DNA from: Rhizobium sp. Root482
GTDB lineage: Bacteria; Pseudomonadota; Alphaproteobacteria; Rhizobiales; Rhizobiaceae
Reading direction: 5' to 3'
Assembly (NCBI RefSeq): GCF_001426565.1
Contig: NZ_LMFA01000021.1
Location: 62,001-126,000 of the forward strand
Length of the DNA stretch: 64,000 bases
Shown: positions 1 through 9,441 of the stretch, one piece after another
How positions within the stretch are numbered: the stretch's first letter is position 1
Layout of the letters: every line of letters starts with the position of its first letter
Program-made: the position numbers and the translations under genes
Notes under the pieces: model-generated
The model's database searches: none
Seen by the model: the letters and a program-made list of their open reading frames with translations, nothing else
Told to the model about the DNA's origin: nothing

Positions 1-71
1 ACCCACAAATGCGTCTTGGCCTTGCCGGACTGCATGGCGGTCTTTGCGGGGCGATAGATTTTCGCGGACAT
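1..71 (-). CDS. ETC complex I subunit (NDUFS4-like), 5' end only
   Basis: The minus strand from an ATG at 71 reads MSAKIYRPAKTAMQSGKAK and then leaves the window. This matches the conserved start of the alphaproteobacterial NDUFS4-like accessory subunit of NADH dehydrogenase (complex I), which in these bacteria is a peripheral subunit facing the cytoplasm. Only about 23 codons are visible, so the call rests on that N-terminal signature and on the neighbouring tRNA-Pro, DUF192 and cold-shock genes, an order I associate with Rhizobiaceae (from memory, not checked). Confidence 0.7.
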   Translation of the reverse strand, partial: MSAKIYRPAKTAMQSGKAKTHLW

Positions 72-310
72 ATCTTCAAGCGGCTCCACTCAACAGTGCA
101 TCGCGCCGGCTTCCAAGCCGATCGCTGCATTCCCATAGCGCAGAATGGAATGAAACGGAATGACTTTTGCGCGATATATGCGCCGATTTCGGCAGGGTGG
201 GCCGCGCGGCGTATGGAGGACGTGGTTCGCCTTGCGCACCGGCAAGCTGAAGCAGGCGTGCCAACGTCGCCGTGGCGGACTTCGTCATCATGATGGAAGG
301 AAGATATCGG

Positions 311-387
<77 letters not shown>

Positions 388-475
388 TGACCGGCCGATG
401 GCGGGGAGATACACGCTTCCCCCTGCCCCTGCAACAGTTAAATTGGCCGGCTTGAGGTGACGGCCGGGCGACGCG

Positions 476-973
476 TCACGGCCGGGCTGCCTGGGGCGAT
501 GCGGCGATCTGGCGGCTTTCGACATGGTCGCCGGGGGCGATGCCCAAGCGCTCGGCCGAGCCGGCATTCAATTCGAGCACGAAGGCGACTGGAACGCCGG
601 AATCGATGATGCTTTCCGAAAGCGGCACGGCGTTTTCACGGATCGTCTCGATCCTGCCGTCGCTCGCGATGAACAGCATGTCGAGCGGCAGATAGGTGTT
701 CTTCATCCACATCAGGACCCGACGCGTCTCGCCGAAATCGAACAACATGCCGGCGTCACCGGCCATTTCGCGACGGTTCATGAGGCCTTGCGCGCGCTGC
801 TCGCTCTCGAGCGCCAGTTCCACTGTGAACGCATGGGCGCGGCCATCGGCTGTCGTCACCGTCAGCGGCGCCTTCTCGAAGCTGATGTCGGCTGCCAGGG
901 CCGGCGAGGCGGAAAGGCACAAAAAAAGCGCCGCGAAGGCGCTTGCTATTGGGCGAAATAACCGCCCCAGCAT
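476..973 (-). CDS. DUF192 family exported protein
   Basis: The product is 165 aa. Residues 1-27 form a signal peptide ending in SASPALA. A DUF192 domain follows, with the family core GLMNRREM (residues 63-70), GMLFDF (75-80) and WMKNTYLPLDMLFI (89-102). The family is small, usually periplasmic, and has no established function. The ATG at 973 was chosen over an upstream extension because it starts the signal peptide, and because it overlaps the TGA of the cold-shock gene by one base (TGATG), which indicates translational coupling in a two-gene operon. Confidence 0.9.
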   Translation of the reverse strand: MLGRLFRPIASAFAALFLCLSASPALAADISFEKAPLTVTTADGRAHAFTVELALESEQRAQGLMNRREMAGDAGMLFDFGETRRVLMWMKNTYLPLDMLFIASDGRIETIRENAVPLSESIIDSGVPVAFVLELNAGSAERLGIAPGDHVESRQIAASPQAARP

Positions 974-1551
974 CAATGCGCCCGGCCGGAGGGTGCCGGC
1001 ACGTCGGGGTGTATTTCCGCCGCCATCAACCCCTTGTCGCCATCGCCGAAACGCACCAGCACCGTCTGGCCCGGGCGCAGCTCGGTGAGGCCGAAGCGGC
1101 GCAGTGTTTCCATATGGATAAAGATGTCCTCGGTGCCGTCGCCGCGCGTCAGGAAGCCGAAGCCCTTGGTGCGATTGAACCATTTGACAAGGCAACGTTC
1201 CAGCCCACTGGTCGGGGTGACCTGTGCGTGGGTGCGGGCCGGCGGCAGCTGCGAGGGATGTACCGCAGTCGATTGGTCCATGGAAAGGATGCGGAAGGCC
1301 TGGTAGCCACGATCGCGCTTCTGGATCAGGGCGACGACGCGCGCACCTTCCAGCACCGTCTGGTAACCGTCGCGGCGCAGGCAGGTGACATGCACAAGCA
1401 CATCCTGCATGCCATTGTCCGGGATGATGAAGCCAAACCCCTTGGCAACGTCGAACCACTTAATCACGCCGGTGATTTCAACCAGATCGAGTGCGTCGCT
1501 GCCGAAATCCTCGTCCGGCGTGGCGCCCTTTGCTGAAATCCTGTCCGCCAT
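973..1551 (-). CDS. Protein with two cold-shock domains
   Basis: The product is 192 aa with two CspA-type domains joined by a linker of about 30 residues. Domain 1 (about 27-92) has the RNP-1-like motif KGFGFIIP. Domain 2 (about 119-182) has KWFNRTKGFGFLT and DIFIHM. Single CspA proteins are about 70 aa, so this is the duplicated form common in Rhizobiales. It is expected to bind single-stranded RNA or DNA in the cytoplasm. It lies immediately upstream of, and overlaps, the DUF192 gene. Confidence 0.93.
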   Translation of the reverse strand: MADRISAKGATPDEDFGSDALDLVEITGVIKWFDVAKGFGFIIPDNGMQDVLVHVTCLRRDGYQTVLEGARVVALIQKRDRGYQAFRILSMDQSTAVHPSQLPPARTHAQVTPTSGLERCLVKWFNRTKGFGFLTRGDGTEDIFIHMETLRRFGLTELRPGQTVLVRFGDGDKGLMAAEIHPDVPAPSGRAH

Positions 1552-1742
1552 TGTCTTCCAGCCCCTCGAATACGCGTCACATCACGGTTAACTGATTCTT
1601 GATGGCAGAATAACATCGTCCCGCCGCAATTGCGCAAGCCCTCGGATGAAATTTGCCGTCGCCATCCCTAGCGTCCGAGCCTTGCCTCTGGCTGTCTGTT
1701 GCCTAATTATGCGCTCGTCTTCAGCAAAACAGGAATATTACA

Positions 1743-2183
1743 GTGCGCTATCTGCATACCATGGTTCGCGTCAAAGATCTGGACGCGGCACTTCACTTCT
1801 ACGGCACGCTTTTCGGACTGGTGGAAGTTCGCCGGATCGAGAATGAAAAGGGCCGGTTCACGCTGGTCTTCCTGGCCGCGCCCGGCGATCTCGACCATGC
1901 GGAAACCCATCTCTCGCCCTGCCTGGAACTGACCTACAACTGGGACCCGGAAGACTATACCGGAGGGCGTAATTTCGGTCACCTCGCCTACGAGGTCGAC
2001 GATATCTACAAGACCTGCCAGGCGCTGATGGACAACGGCGTGACCATCAACCGGCCGCCGCGCGACGGACATATGGCCTTCGTCCGCTCGCCGGACGGCA
2101 TTTCCATCGAAATCCTGCAGAAGGGCGACCGCTTGGCGCCGCAGGAGCCCTGGGCTTCCATGGGCAATACCGGCGCCTGGTAA
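1743..2183 (+). CDS. gloA: Lactoylglutathione lyase (glyoxalase I)
   Basis: The product is 146 aa, the usual length for glyoxalase I. It isomerises the methylglyoxal-glutathione hemithioacetal to S-lactoylglutathione in the cytoplasm. The fold starts with [17 protein letters not shown], giving the first metal-ligand His near residue 5. Further expected ligands are in LELTYNW (Glu), [10 protein letters not shown] (His) and SIEILQK (Glu). The start is a GTG at 1743. The gene stands alone. Confidence 0.93.
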   Translation: MRYLHTMVRVKDLDAALHFYGTLFGLVEVRRIENEKGRFTLVFLAAPGDLDHAETHLSPCLELTYNWDPEDYTGGRNFGHLAYEVDDIYKTCQALMDNGVTINRPPRDGHMAFVRSPDGISIEILQKGDRLAPQEPWASMGNTGAW

Positions 2184-2513
2184 GCCTCGCACAATGCGGC
2201 CGGGCGATATCTGCATCCGTTATTGGCCCTTTCCGTGCCGATTACCGATGATCGTCCGGCCCTGCCGCGGCTCCAGCCTGTGGCGCGTGATGGATCAACG
2301 CCGGTCGTTTCGAACCGGCACAGGTTTACAAGTAACGGCGCGTTCACTAAAGTTTGAACGACACGTTAACGATCGGGAGGAGTCCGGCGCCTGGCGGTGG
2401 ACTTTCCCGTTTTCGGTTGATCGATCGACCCGACTTACGGCTTTTGCAGCGGTTGTGTGGATCGTGACTTCCTGATGAATGGGCCATGATGGCAGCAATG
2501 TCGCCAGGCCCGC
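2184..2513 (+). other. Intergenic region, no gene recognised
   Basis: 330 bp between gloA and the M15-like lipoprotein gene. No reading frame here has family signatures. The stretch presumably holds the 3' end of gloA and the promoter of the next gene. I see no strong hairpin. Confidence 0.4.
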
Positions 2514-3920
2514 ATGAGTGGGGATCCAACGTTGCGTCATGTTCTGCAAAAGGCAACCACCATCCGTGGCCTTGGTTGCGCCCTCGCCCTGACCGTCTCC
2601 GTTCTTGCCCTTTCGGGTTGCGTCACGGCGGCGAAGGAAACGGCGGACGCCGCGACCGCCGCCGACCAGACAACCACCGAAACCGCCGAGGCGGACGCAG
2701 CATCGGCCGGCGCCGAAGCCACGTACCAGGACCAGCAGGTCTCCGCCATGGGCGCGGGCGGCCAGCAGCAGCAGGTGGGATATCCGGCGTCCGGCACGGC
2801 CCTGGTTCCGACCGAGGCCGATGGTCAACCCGCATCGCTAACGCTGCAGGGAACCGGCCTCAACGCAACATCCAGCAGCATTTTTGCCGTTCAGGCACCA
2901 AATGCGCTGCCGCCCCAGAACGCACAGGCCCAGAATGCACGGGCTCAGGCAGGCAACGAGCCGCTCCCCATCAAACAGGAGACCGGGGTCAATCCTGCCT
3001 CCAACAGCCTTTTCAACGGCGGCCAACCGGCGGCGGAGCCCGCTCCCCTGCCGCTTGAGGAAGCAAGCAGGCGAGCGGACGCAGCCGCCGGCGCACAGAT
3101 GGCAACTGCCGAGACATCCGGCGACGCGGGCACGCTTCCCGTCGCGGTGCCGGTGCCCACGAGCGCACAGGCGATGCGGACCGATGCCGGCCAGCCAGCG
3201 ACGACAAATGAAGTGGCGGCAACAGGCATCATCGATGACGCAGCAGTCGCGCAAGATCAGACCGGTGGATCGCAAGAAAACACACCGCAGCAGGCGGGCA
3301 AGACCCTGACGCTGGCGGGGCTGTTTGCCGCCAAGCGCCGGAACCGCAATCAGTTCGATGGCGACCGCTTTGCTCAATCGCAGAAAAAGAAGACGCTGAC
3401 GTCCGCAGGTGCGCAGAATCAGGTCGCGGCGCTGGGCTTCACCGCCCTGCCCGGCGTCAAAACCGGATCCATGTTCGCCACCGCCGACGATTCGCAACCC
3501 GGCCATGACGACCAGAGCGGAAAGGTCGAGCTTGCCTCCCTCTCCGGCCTTGCCCGGCTTGCGCCGAACGGACTCTGGCTGCAGACCGAAAAGGTGGAAA
3601 CCGGCTGTTTTCAACCGGAGCTGATGCAGGTCCTGAAAACCATCGAAACCCATTACGGCCGCAAGATCATGGTTACGTCCGGCCTTCGCGACGTCAAGCA
3701 CAACCGGCGCGCCGGCGGCAGCCGCGGCTCGCTTCACACGACCTGCGAGGCTGCGGACATCCAGGTTCCCGGCGTCAGCAAATGGGAGCTCGCCGGCTAT
3801 CTGCGCACGATGCCTGGCCGAGGCGGCGTCGGAACCTACTGCCATACCGAATCTGTCCATATCGACACTGGCGAGGCGCGCGACTGGAACTGGCGCTGCC
3901 GTCGGCGCAGAAGCAAATGA
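2514..3920 (+). CDS. Lipoprotein with C-terminal M15-like (YcbK/DUF882) peptidase domain
   Basis: The product is 468 aa. A signal peptide (about 15-37) ends in lipobox LSGC, so it is probably a lipoprotein. Residues from about 38 to 345 are low-complexity, rich in Ala, Gln, Thr and Asn, as in a flexible tether. The C-terminal 120 residues form a zinc peptidase M15-like domain: SGLRDVKHNRRAGG, SLHTTCEAADIQV (His and Asp ligands) and CHTESVHIDTG (final His). Relatives cleave or bind peptidoglycan cross-links in the periplasm. The C-terminus ends in a basic RRRRSK tail. Confidence 0.85.
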   Translation: MSGDPTLRHVLQKATTIRGLGCALALTVSVLALSGCVTAAKETADAATAADQTTTETAEADAASAGAEATYQDQQVSAMGAGGQQQQVGYPASGTALVPTEADGQPASLTLQGTGLNATSSSIFAVQAPNALPPQNAQAQNARAQAGNEPLPIKQETGVNPASNSLFNGGQPAAEPAPLPLEEASRRADAAAGAQMATAETSGDAGTLPVAVPVPTSAQAMRTDAGQPATTNEVAATGIIDDAAVAQDQTGGSQENTPQQAGKTLTLAGLFAAKRRNRNQFDGDRFAQSQKKKTLTSAGAQNQVAALGFTALPGVKTGSMFATADDSQPGHDDQSGKVELASLSGLARLAPNGLWLQTEKVETGCFQPELMQVLKTIETHYGRKIMVTSGLRDVKHNRRAGGSRGSLHTTCEAADIQVPGVSKWELAGYLRTMPGRGGVGTYCHTESVHIDTGEARDWNWRCRRRRSK

Positions 3921-4007
3921 CAAGCTTTTGTTATAATTGATAGTTTTTGCGTCGGCCGCGCCTTCTGCACCGGGCGGGATTTTTTTGCAGAAAAATGAAA
4001 TTTGCCG

Positions 4008-4036
4008 CTTGCGGTATTCAAAAGCCCTGACTATAA
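4008..4036 (+). promoter_or_regulatory. Promoter of first tRNA-Glu
   Basis: CTTGCG (4008-4013), a 17-bp spacer and CTATAA (4031-4036) match the alphaproteobacterial housekeeping promoter pattern. The tRNA starts 19 bp downstream. Confidence 0.7.
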
Positions 4037-4054
4037 GACGCCCACACAACGGCT

Positions 4055-4129
4055 GCGCCCTTCGTCTATCGGTTAGGACACCAGATTTTCATTCTGGGAA
4101 GAGGGGTTCGACTCCCCTAGGGCGTACCA
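4055..4129 (+). tRNA. tRNA-Glu (UUC), copy 1
   Basis: 75 nt with encoded CCA. The acceptor stem GCGCCCT/AGGGCGT has a G-U first pair. Anticodon stem CCAGA/TCTGG encloses loop TTTTCAT, giving TTC (Glu). The sequence is identical to the copy at 4314-4388. Confidence 0.97.
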
Positions 4130-4270
4130 TTGTGACCCTCCCCAAAACACCAGGATTTTTCCCCGAGATCGCAAAAGAGACCTCGGGCGAGCGCGCGTGT
4201 ACTTTCGCAACCGTCGCCGAATCGCCTGCTGTTTTTATTGGAAAAAACACCGGAAATTTGAAAATTGCCG

Positions 4271-4299
4271 CTTGCGGCATTCCAAGTCGCTGACTATAA
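4271..4299 (+). promoter_or_regulatory. Promoter of second tRNA-Glu
   Basis: CTTGCG (4271-4276), 17-bp spacer, CTATAA (4294-4299). Same arrangement as before copy 1, and the surrounding 40 bp are similar too, so promoter and tRNA were duplicated as a unit. Confidence 0.7.
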
Positions 4300-4313
4300 G
4301 ACAGCCACCTGCT

Positions 4314-4388
4314 GCGCCCTTCGTCTATCGGTTAGGACACCAGATTTTCATTCTGGGAAGAGGGGTTCGACTCCCCTAGGGCGTACCA
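4314..4388 (+). tRNA. tRNA-Glu (UUC), copy 2
   Basis: 75-nt tRNA identical to the copy 259 bp upstream, anticodon TTC, encoded CCA. It has its own promoter, so the two are tandem transcription units rather than one polycistronic tRNA operon. Confidence 0.97.
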
Positions 4389-4445
4389 GGTCTTTCTCTC
4401 CCCCCAGCAATCCATCGTCCCCCCTTTGCCTGCAAAATGCGTGGA

Positions 4446-6248
4446 TCACAGCGCCATTGCAGCGTCGATCACCCGCAATTGCACGCGTCGCGTTCCCTGC
4501 CAGAGATCGGCCGATATCGAGGCCGCCACATGGATGGTCTCGCCGCGCTTGGACAGGAGCAGATCACCCAGCGGGGTTTCCAGGGCGCGGAAAGCGATGC
4601 CCTCGACCCTTGACCCGTCCTGGCTTTCCAGCGTCACCTTCACATGGTTGCTGCCCACCTGTCGCGAATCGCGCAAACGATGGGCGGGAAGCGCAAAGAT
4701 CGGCTGCGGATGCCCCGCGCCATAGGGCCCTGCCCGCTCGAGCAGGTCGATCAATGCCAGATTGGCGCCGGCGGCGCCGAGTGCGCCATCGATCTTCAGG
4801 GTTTCCGCCGAAACCAGATCCCTGACGGTATTCTTTGCCTTCTCCTCGAAGAAGGTCCGCAACCTGCCGAGATTGACGCGCTCCACCGTCAGGCCGGCCG
4901 CCATGGCATGGCCGCCGCCCTTGACGAGCAGGCCCTCATCCACCGCCGCGCGAACAATCTTGCCGATGTCGAAACCGCTGATCGACCGACCGGACCCGCT
5001 TCCGCGACCGTTCGGATCGAAGGCGATGGCAAAGGCCGGGCGGCGGAATTTTTCCTTCAGTCGCGCCGCCAGAAGGCCGACAATCCCCGGATGCCAGTTC
5101 TCGCGCGCGGTGACGATGACGGAGGCCGAATCGCCATGGCCATATTCGGCAAGCGCCTCGGCTTCCGCCTCCGCCAGCATCGCCACTTCCATGACCTGAC
5201 GCTCGCGATTGAGTTCGTCCAGCTTGGCGGCGATCTCATCGGCGGCACCTTCGTCGTCCAGTGTCAGCAACCGGCTGCCGAGCGCCGCATCGCCTATCCG
5301 TCCGCCCGCATTGATCCGTGGTCCGACCAGAAAGCCGAAATGATAGGGCGTGACCGGACCGCCCAGCCCCGCCTTGCGAAACAGCGCCGCCAGGCCGGGG
5401 TTCTGCATGTGGCGCGCGGCGATCAGCCCCTTCACGACATAGGCCCTGTTCAGGCCCTTGAGCGGCACGACATCGCAGACCGTCGCCAGGGCGACTAGGT
5501 CAAGAAGAGCGAGAAGATCAAAGGAGGGGGCGCGGTGATCGCGCGCTTCGCGCAACTGGCGAAGGGCATTGACGAGGACGAGGAAAACGACGCCGGCGGC
5601 GCAGAGATGCCCCTGCCCTGAAAGATCGTCCTCCCGGTTCGGATTGACCAGCGCCACGCAGGGCGGCAGTTCCGCGCCGACCTGGTGATGGTCGATGACG
5701 ACCACGTCGATGCCCCGCGCCTCGGCGACGGCAAGCGCCTCGTGGCTGGTCGAGCCGCAGTCGACGGTGACGAGCAGTTGCGCGCCGGCATCGATCAACT
5801 GGCCGATCGCGGTCGGATTGGGGCCGTAACCCTCGAAGATGCGGTCGGGGATATAGATCACCGCATCGACGCCGAAATGATGGAGAAAACGATAGAGAAG
5901 CGCGGAGGAAGCGGCGCCATCGACATCATAGTCGCCGAAGATGGCGACCCTTTCTCCCTTCGCAATGGCCGCAACGATGCGGGCGGCCGCCTTCGTGCAA
6001 TCGGTCAGCGTGTCGGGGTCCGGCATCAGGCTGCGGATCGTCGGGTCGAGAAAGGCGAGCGCGTCATCCATGGTCACGCCGCGCCCGGCGAGCACGCGGG
6101 CGATGAGATCGGACAGTCCGTGAACCTGGGCGATGGCGAGCGCGCGGTTCTGCCCTGCCTGGTCGAGCCGCGACACCCAGCGCTGGCCGGTTGCGGACCG
6201 TTCCACGTTCAAGAAGGCACGCTGTACCGGGTCCACCAATTCGCTCAT
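4446..6248 (-). CDS. recJ: Single-stranded-DNA-specific exonuclease RecJ
   Basis: The product is 600 aa, typical for RecJ, a 5'-3' ssDNA exonuclease in recombination and mismatch repair. DHH-family metal ligands are visible: FGDYDVDG (D106, D108, D110), TVDCG (D163) and VVIDHHQVG (DHH 186-188). A DHHA1 domain follows with GGRIGDAALGSRLL and GGGHAMAAGLT, then an OB-like C-terminus. The ATG at 6248 (MSELVDP) has a GGGAGAG Shine-Dalgarno at good distance, so I prefer it to upstream starts. It lies 119 bp downstream of hom on the same strand. Confidence 0.95.
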   Translation of the reverse strand: MSELVDPVQRAFLNVERSATGQRWVSRLDQAGQNRALAIAQVHGLSDLIARVLAGRGVTMDDALAFLDPTIRSLMPDPDTLTDCTKAAARIVAAIAKGERVAIFGDYDVDGAASSALLYRFLHHFGVDAVIYIPDRIFEGYGPNPTAIGQLIDAGAQLLVTVDCGSTSHEALAVAEARGIDVVVIDHHQVGAELPPCVALVNPNREDDLSGQGHLCAAGVVFLVLVNALRQLREARDHRAPSFDLLALLDLVALATVCDVVPLKGLNRAYVVKGLIAARHMQNPGLAALFRKAGLGGPVTPYHFGFLVGPRINAGGRIGDAALGSRLLTLDDEGAADEIAAKLDELNRERQVMEVAMLAEAEAEALAEYGHGDSASVIVTARENWHPGIVGLLAARLKEKFRRPAFAIAFDPNGRGSGSGRSISGFDIGKIVRAAVDEGLLVKGGGHAMAAGLTVERVNLGRLRTFFEEKAKNTVRDLVSAETLKIDGALGAAGANLALIDLLERAGPYGAGHPQPIFALPAHRLRDSRQVGSNHVKVTLESQDGSRVEGIAFRALETPLGDLLLSKRGETIHVAASISADLWQGTRRVQLRVIDAAMAL

Positions 6249-6367
6249 CGTCTCTCCCATCGTTTGCCCGTGTTCGTAGCCGTCTTTGGCCCTCGCCGTA
6301 AACCGGAATCGAAACGGCCCTACCCGGCTCGCATCCGGATAGGGCCGCTGGAAACGGTTCAATCTTG

Positions 6368-7690
6368 TCAGGCGGCCTTCGGGCGCTCGATGCGGATGAC
6401 CTGCGGATCGCCGACGAGATAGCCTTCGTTCTTGATCGTCAGGACGGACTTGCGCACCGCCGCCTCGGTGGTCGCATGGGTGACGAGGATGATCGTCTGC
6501 GGCTCGCCGGTCTCGACGGGATGCTTGGAATGCTGGACGATCGATTCGAGCGAGATGCGGTTTTCCGCCATGCGCGTCGCGATGCTGGCAAAGACGCCGG
6601 TCTTGTCGAGAACTTTGAGACGAATGAAATAGCCGCCCTCATGGCTCTGGATCTGCGCCTGCCTGTAGGGGAGCAGTGCAGTGACCGGACGCCCGAAGGC
6701 CGGAACGTGCTGCTCGCCGGGCCGGCTCTTGGCGATATCGGCGATATCGCCAAGGACGGCGGATGCCGTGGCATTGCCGCCGGCGCCGGGACCGACCATC
6801 AGCAGTTCGCCGAGGATATCGGATTCGATCGCCACCGCATTGGTGACGCCATCGACCTGCGCGATCACCGAATCGAGCGGCACCATGGTCGGGTGTACGC
6901 GCTGCTCGATGCCGCTCTCGGTGCGCTGGGCGACGCCGAGCAGCTTGATCCGGTAGCCAAGATCGGCGGCGGCATGGATATCGTCGATCGAAATATTGGT
7001 AATGCCCTCGAGATAGATATCCTCGGCGGCGATTGCGGTTCCGAAGGCAAGGCTGGTGAGGATGGAAAGCTTGTGGGCGGTATCATTGCCCTCGATGTCG
7101 AAGGCGGGATCGGCCTCAGCATAGCCAAGCCGTTGCGCTTCCCGGAGGCAATCGGCAAATGACAGGCCTTCCTTTTCCATCTTGGTCAGGATGTAGTTGC
7201 AGGTGCCGTTCATGATGCCATAGACGCGCGAGATCGTGTTGCCGGTCAGCGATTCACGCAGCGCCTTGATGACCGGAATGCCGCCGGCGACGGCTGCCTC
7301 GTAATTGAGAAGCGCGCCGTTTTCCTCGGCAAGGCCGGCAAGCGCGATGCCATGGGCGGCAAGCAGGGCCTTGTTGGCGGTGACCACATGGACGCCGCGG
7401 GAAAGTGCGGCCTTGACTGCCGACAGGGCCGGTTCGCCGGCGCCGCCCATCAGTTCGACGAAAACGTCGATATCGGCAGTCCCTGCCAGCGAAAGCGCAT
7501 CCTCATGCCATGTCGTGGTTGAAAGGTCCACGCCGCGATCGCGGTTCCGGTCGCGGGCGGTGACGGCGGTGATCTCGATGGCCCTGCCGCAGGTGGTTTC
7601 CAGCGCCGCGCGGCGCTCCTGAAGAATACGCACGAGCGAGGCACCGACGGTTCCCAAGCCCGCAATGCCGATTTTAAGGGCATCTGCCAT
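6368..7690 (-). CDS. hom: Homoserine dehydrogenase
   Basis: The product is 440 aa. It reduces aspartate semialdehyde to homoserine in threonine and methionine synthesis (cytoplasm). The Rossmann motif GIAGLGTVGASL lies at residues 7-19. The catalytic core has GGIPVIKALRES, YGIMNGTCNYILT and EADPAFDIEGNDTAHKL. The C-terminal 85 residues (LKVLDKTGVFASIATRM onward) form an ACT domain, so feedback by threonine is likely. It follows the aminotransferase gene on the same strand by 78 bp, consistent with an amino-acid operon. Confidence 0.97.
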   Translation of the reverse strand: MADALKIGIAGLGTVGASLVRILQERRAALETTCGRAIEITAVTARDRNRDRGVDLSTTTWHEDALSLAGTADIDVFVELMGGAGEPALSAVKAALSRGVHVVTANKALLAAHGIALAGLAEENGALLNYEAAVAGGIPVIKALRESLTGNTISRVYGIMNGTCNYILTKMEKEGLSFADCLREAQRLGYAEADPAFDIEGNDTAHKLSILTSLAFGTAIAAEDIYLEGITNISIDDIHAAADLGYRIKLLGVAQRTESGIEQRVHPTMVPLDSVIAQVDGVTNAVAIESDILGELLMVGPGAGGNATASAVLGDIADIAKSRPGEQHVPAFGRPVTALLPYRQAQIQSHEGGYFIRLKVLDKTGVFASIATRMAENRISLESIVQHSKHPVETGEPQTIILVTHATTEAAVRKSVLTIKNEGYLVGDPQVIRIERPKAA

Positions 7691-7768
7691 AGGTAGTTCC
7701 TAACATATAGAGAGCGCCTCGCCGAAAGGCGAAGCGGATTCAAGAGGATGCCGGATGTTTCCGGCGTC

Positions 7769-8986
7769 TCAGCGGTGGGCGTTCAGCGAAATGACATTGT
7801 GCAGAGTGTCATCGGCAGACGAAAGAAACTTCTTCAGGCTACGGGCCGCCTGGCGAATCCGGTGTTCGTTCTCGACCAGCGCGATGCGGATATAGTCATC
7901 GCCCTGCTCGCCGAAGCCGATGCCCGGCGCCACCGCGATATCGGCCTTTTCGACCAGCAGCTTGGAAAACTCCAGCGAACCGAGATGGCGGAATTTTTCC
8001 GGGATTTTTGCCCAGGCAAACATGGTGGCGGCCGGCGGCGGCACATCCCATCCGGCCTTGCCGAAGCTATCGACCAGCACGTCGCGGCGGCGGCGATAGA
8101 TATTGCGCACCTCCTCGATATCGGACCCGTCGCCGTTCAGCGCATGGGTCGCGGCAACCTGGATCGGCGTGAAGGCACCGTAATCCAGGTAGGACTTGAC
8201 CCGCGTCAGCGCCGCAATCAGCCGTTCGTTGCCGACCGCAAAACCCATGCGCCAGCCCGGCATGGAAAAGGTCTTCGACATCGAGGTGAATTCGACCGTG
8301 ATATCAACGGCGCCGGGAACTTCGAGCACCGATGGCGGCGGCGTACCATCGAAATAGATTTCCGAATAGGCGAGATCCGACAGGATGACGATGTCGTGCT
8401 TCTTGGCGAAGGCCACGACTTCCTTGTAGAAATCCAGCGTCGCGATATGCGCGGTCGGATTGGACGGATAGTTGATCACCAGCGCGATAGGCTTGGGGAT
8501 GGAGTGGCGGATCGCCCGCTCAAGCGGCGGGAAGAAAGTATCGTCCGGCTCGACCGAAATCGAGCGGATGACGCCGCCGGTCATCAGGAAGCCGAAGGCG
8601 TGGATCGGATAGGTCGGGTTGGGGCAAAGGATGACATCACCGGGCGCGGTGATCGCCTGCGCCATGTTGGCAAAGCCTTCCTTGGAACCAAGGGTCGCGA
8701 CGACCTGGGTATCCGGATTGAGCTTGACGCCGAAGCGGCGCGCATAATAGGCGGCCTGCGCCCGGCGCAGGCCCGGAATGCCCTTTGAGGAAGAATAGCG
8801 GTGGGTGCGCGGATCCTTGACCGCTTCGCACAGCTTGTCGACGATCGCTTGCGGCGTCGGAAGGTCCGGATTGCCCATTCCAAGGTCGATGATGTCGGCT
8901 CCGCCCGCTCGCGCGCTCGCCTTCAAACGATTGACCTGTTCGAAGACATAAGGCGGCAGACGCCGGACTTTGTGAAACTCTTCCAT
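7769..8986 (-). CDS. Class I/II pyridoxal-phosphate aminotransferase (AlaC/DAP-type)
   Basis: The product is 405 aa. The fold-type I PLP site is complete: NYPSNPTA (N176), SDLAYSEIYFDG (D204, Y207), SMSKTFSMPGWRMGF (Schiff-base K238) and a C-terminal YIRIALVEN segment with the substrate-carboxylate Arg. Its closest families include AlaC-like and LL-diaminopimelate aminotransferases. The substrate cannot be fixed from sequence. The ATG at 8986 follows a GAGG ribosome site and starts the conserved MEEFHKVRRLPPYVF segment. The neighbour hom supports a role in aspartate-family or alanine metabolism. Confidence 0.9.
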   Translation of the reverse strand: MEEFHKVRRLPPYVFEQVNRLKASARAGGADIIDLGMGNPDLPTPQAIVDKLCEAVKDPRTHRYSSSKGIPGLRRAQAAYYARRFGVKLNPDTQVVATLGSKEGFANMAQAITAPGDVILCPNPTYPIHAFGFLMTGGVIRSISVEPDDTFFPPLERAIRHSIPKPIALVINYPSNPTAHIATLDFYKEVVAFAKKHDIVILSDLAYSEIYFDGTPPPSVLEVPGAVDITVEFTSMSKTFSMPGWRMGFAVGNERLIAALTRVKSYLDYGAFTPIQVAATHALNGDGSDIEEVRNIYRRRRDVLVDSFGKAGWDVPPPAATMFAWAKIPEKFRHLGSLEFSKLLVEKADIAVAPGIGFGEQGDDYIRIALVENEHRIRQAARSLKKFLSSADDTLHNVISLNAHR

Positions 8987-9105
8987 CTCTAACCTCGTCT
9001 TGCGCGGCCCCATGCATGAATCATGTGCGGCATGGAGACGTGCGCGGTGCAAAAGGCCACGCGGCCATGAAAGGCTTTGCGTCCAAATCCGCTGGAACGC
9101 AAGCG

Positions 9106-9441
9106 CTAATTCTCGATCTGCTTCAGCGCATCCGAGCCGTGATTGGCGGCAAGCAAGCGCAGTTCCTTCAGGCGGCGCTGATATTCCGCTTCGGTGATCT
9201 GGCCGGACGAGCGGGCGCCGCCGAGCGCCGTCAGCCGAGCCGATTGGGTGGCCGCTTCCTCATTGCTCATCTGCGCGCTTGCGGCCGGCAATTTTCCCTC
9301 GATCACCGGATAGACATCGGCCGAGGCAGGCTTGGCGGCGGCGGAATAGAGCGATGGCTGCGCCGGGCCAGAGGACGAGGAACACGCGGCAAGGGCGAGC
9401 ACCAAGCCCGCAAGGCCAAAACCCGTCGCCATCCGCATCAT
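9106..9441 (-). CDS. Small lipoprotein with SHOCT-like C-terminus
   Basis: About 111 aa. The N-terminus MMRMATGFGLAGLVLALAAC is a lipoprotein signal with lipobox LAAC. A Ser/Ala-rich linker leads to a C-terminal helical segment, LGGARSSGQITEAEYQRRL, that resembles the SHOCT motif (short C-terminal domain, often G-I/L-T-E-E-E-F). It is probably anchored in the inner or outer membrane and its function is unknown. The start is uncertain among ATGs at 9441, 9438 and 9432. It is divergent from phaC. Confidence 0.7.
   Translation of the reverse strand: MMRMATGFGLAGLVLALAACSSSSGPAQPSLYSAAAKPASADVYPVIEGKLPAASAQMSNEEAATQSARLTALGGARSSGQITEAEYQRRLKELRLLAANHGSDALKQIEN

Noticed and set aside
974..1459. 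Upstream extension of the DUF192 frame
   Set aside because: It is the out-of-frame shadow of the double cold-shock gene. A signal peptide begins at the ATG at 973.
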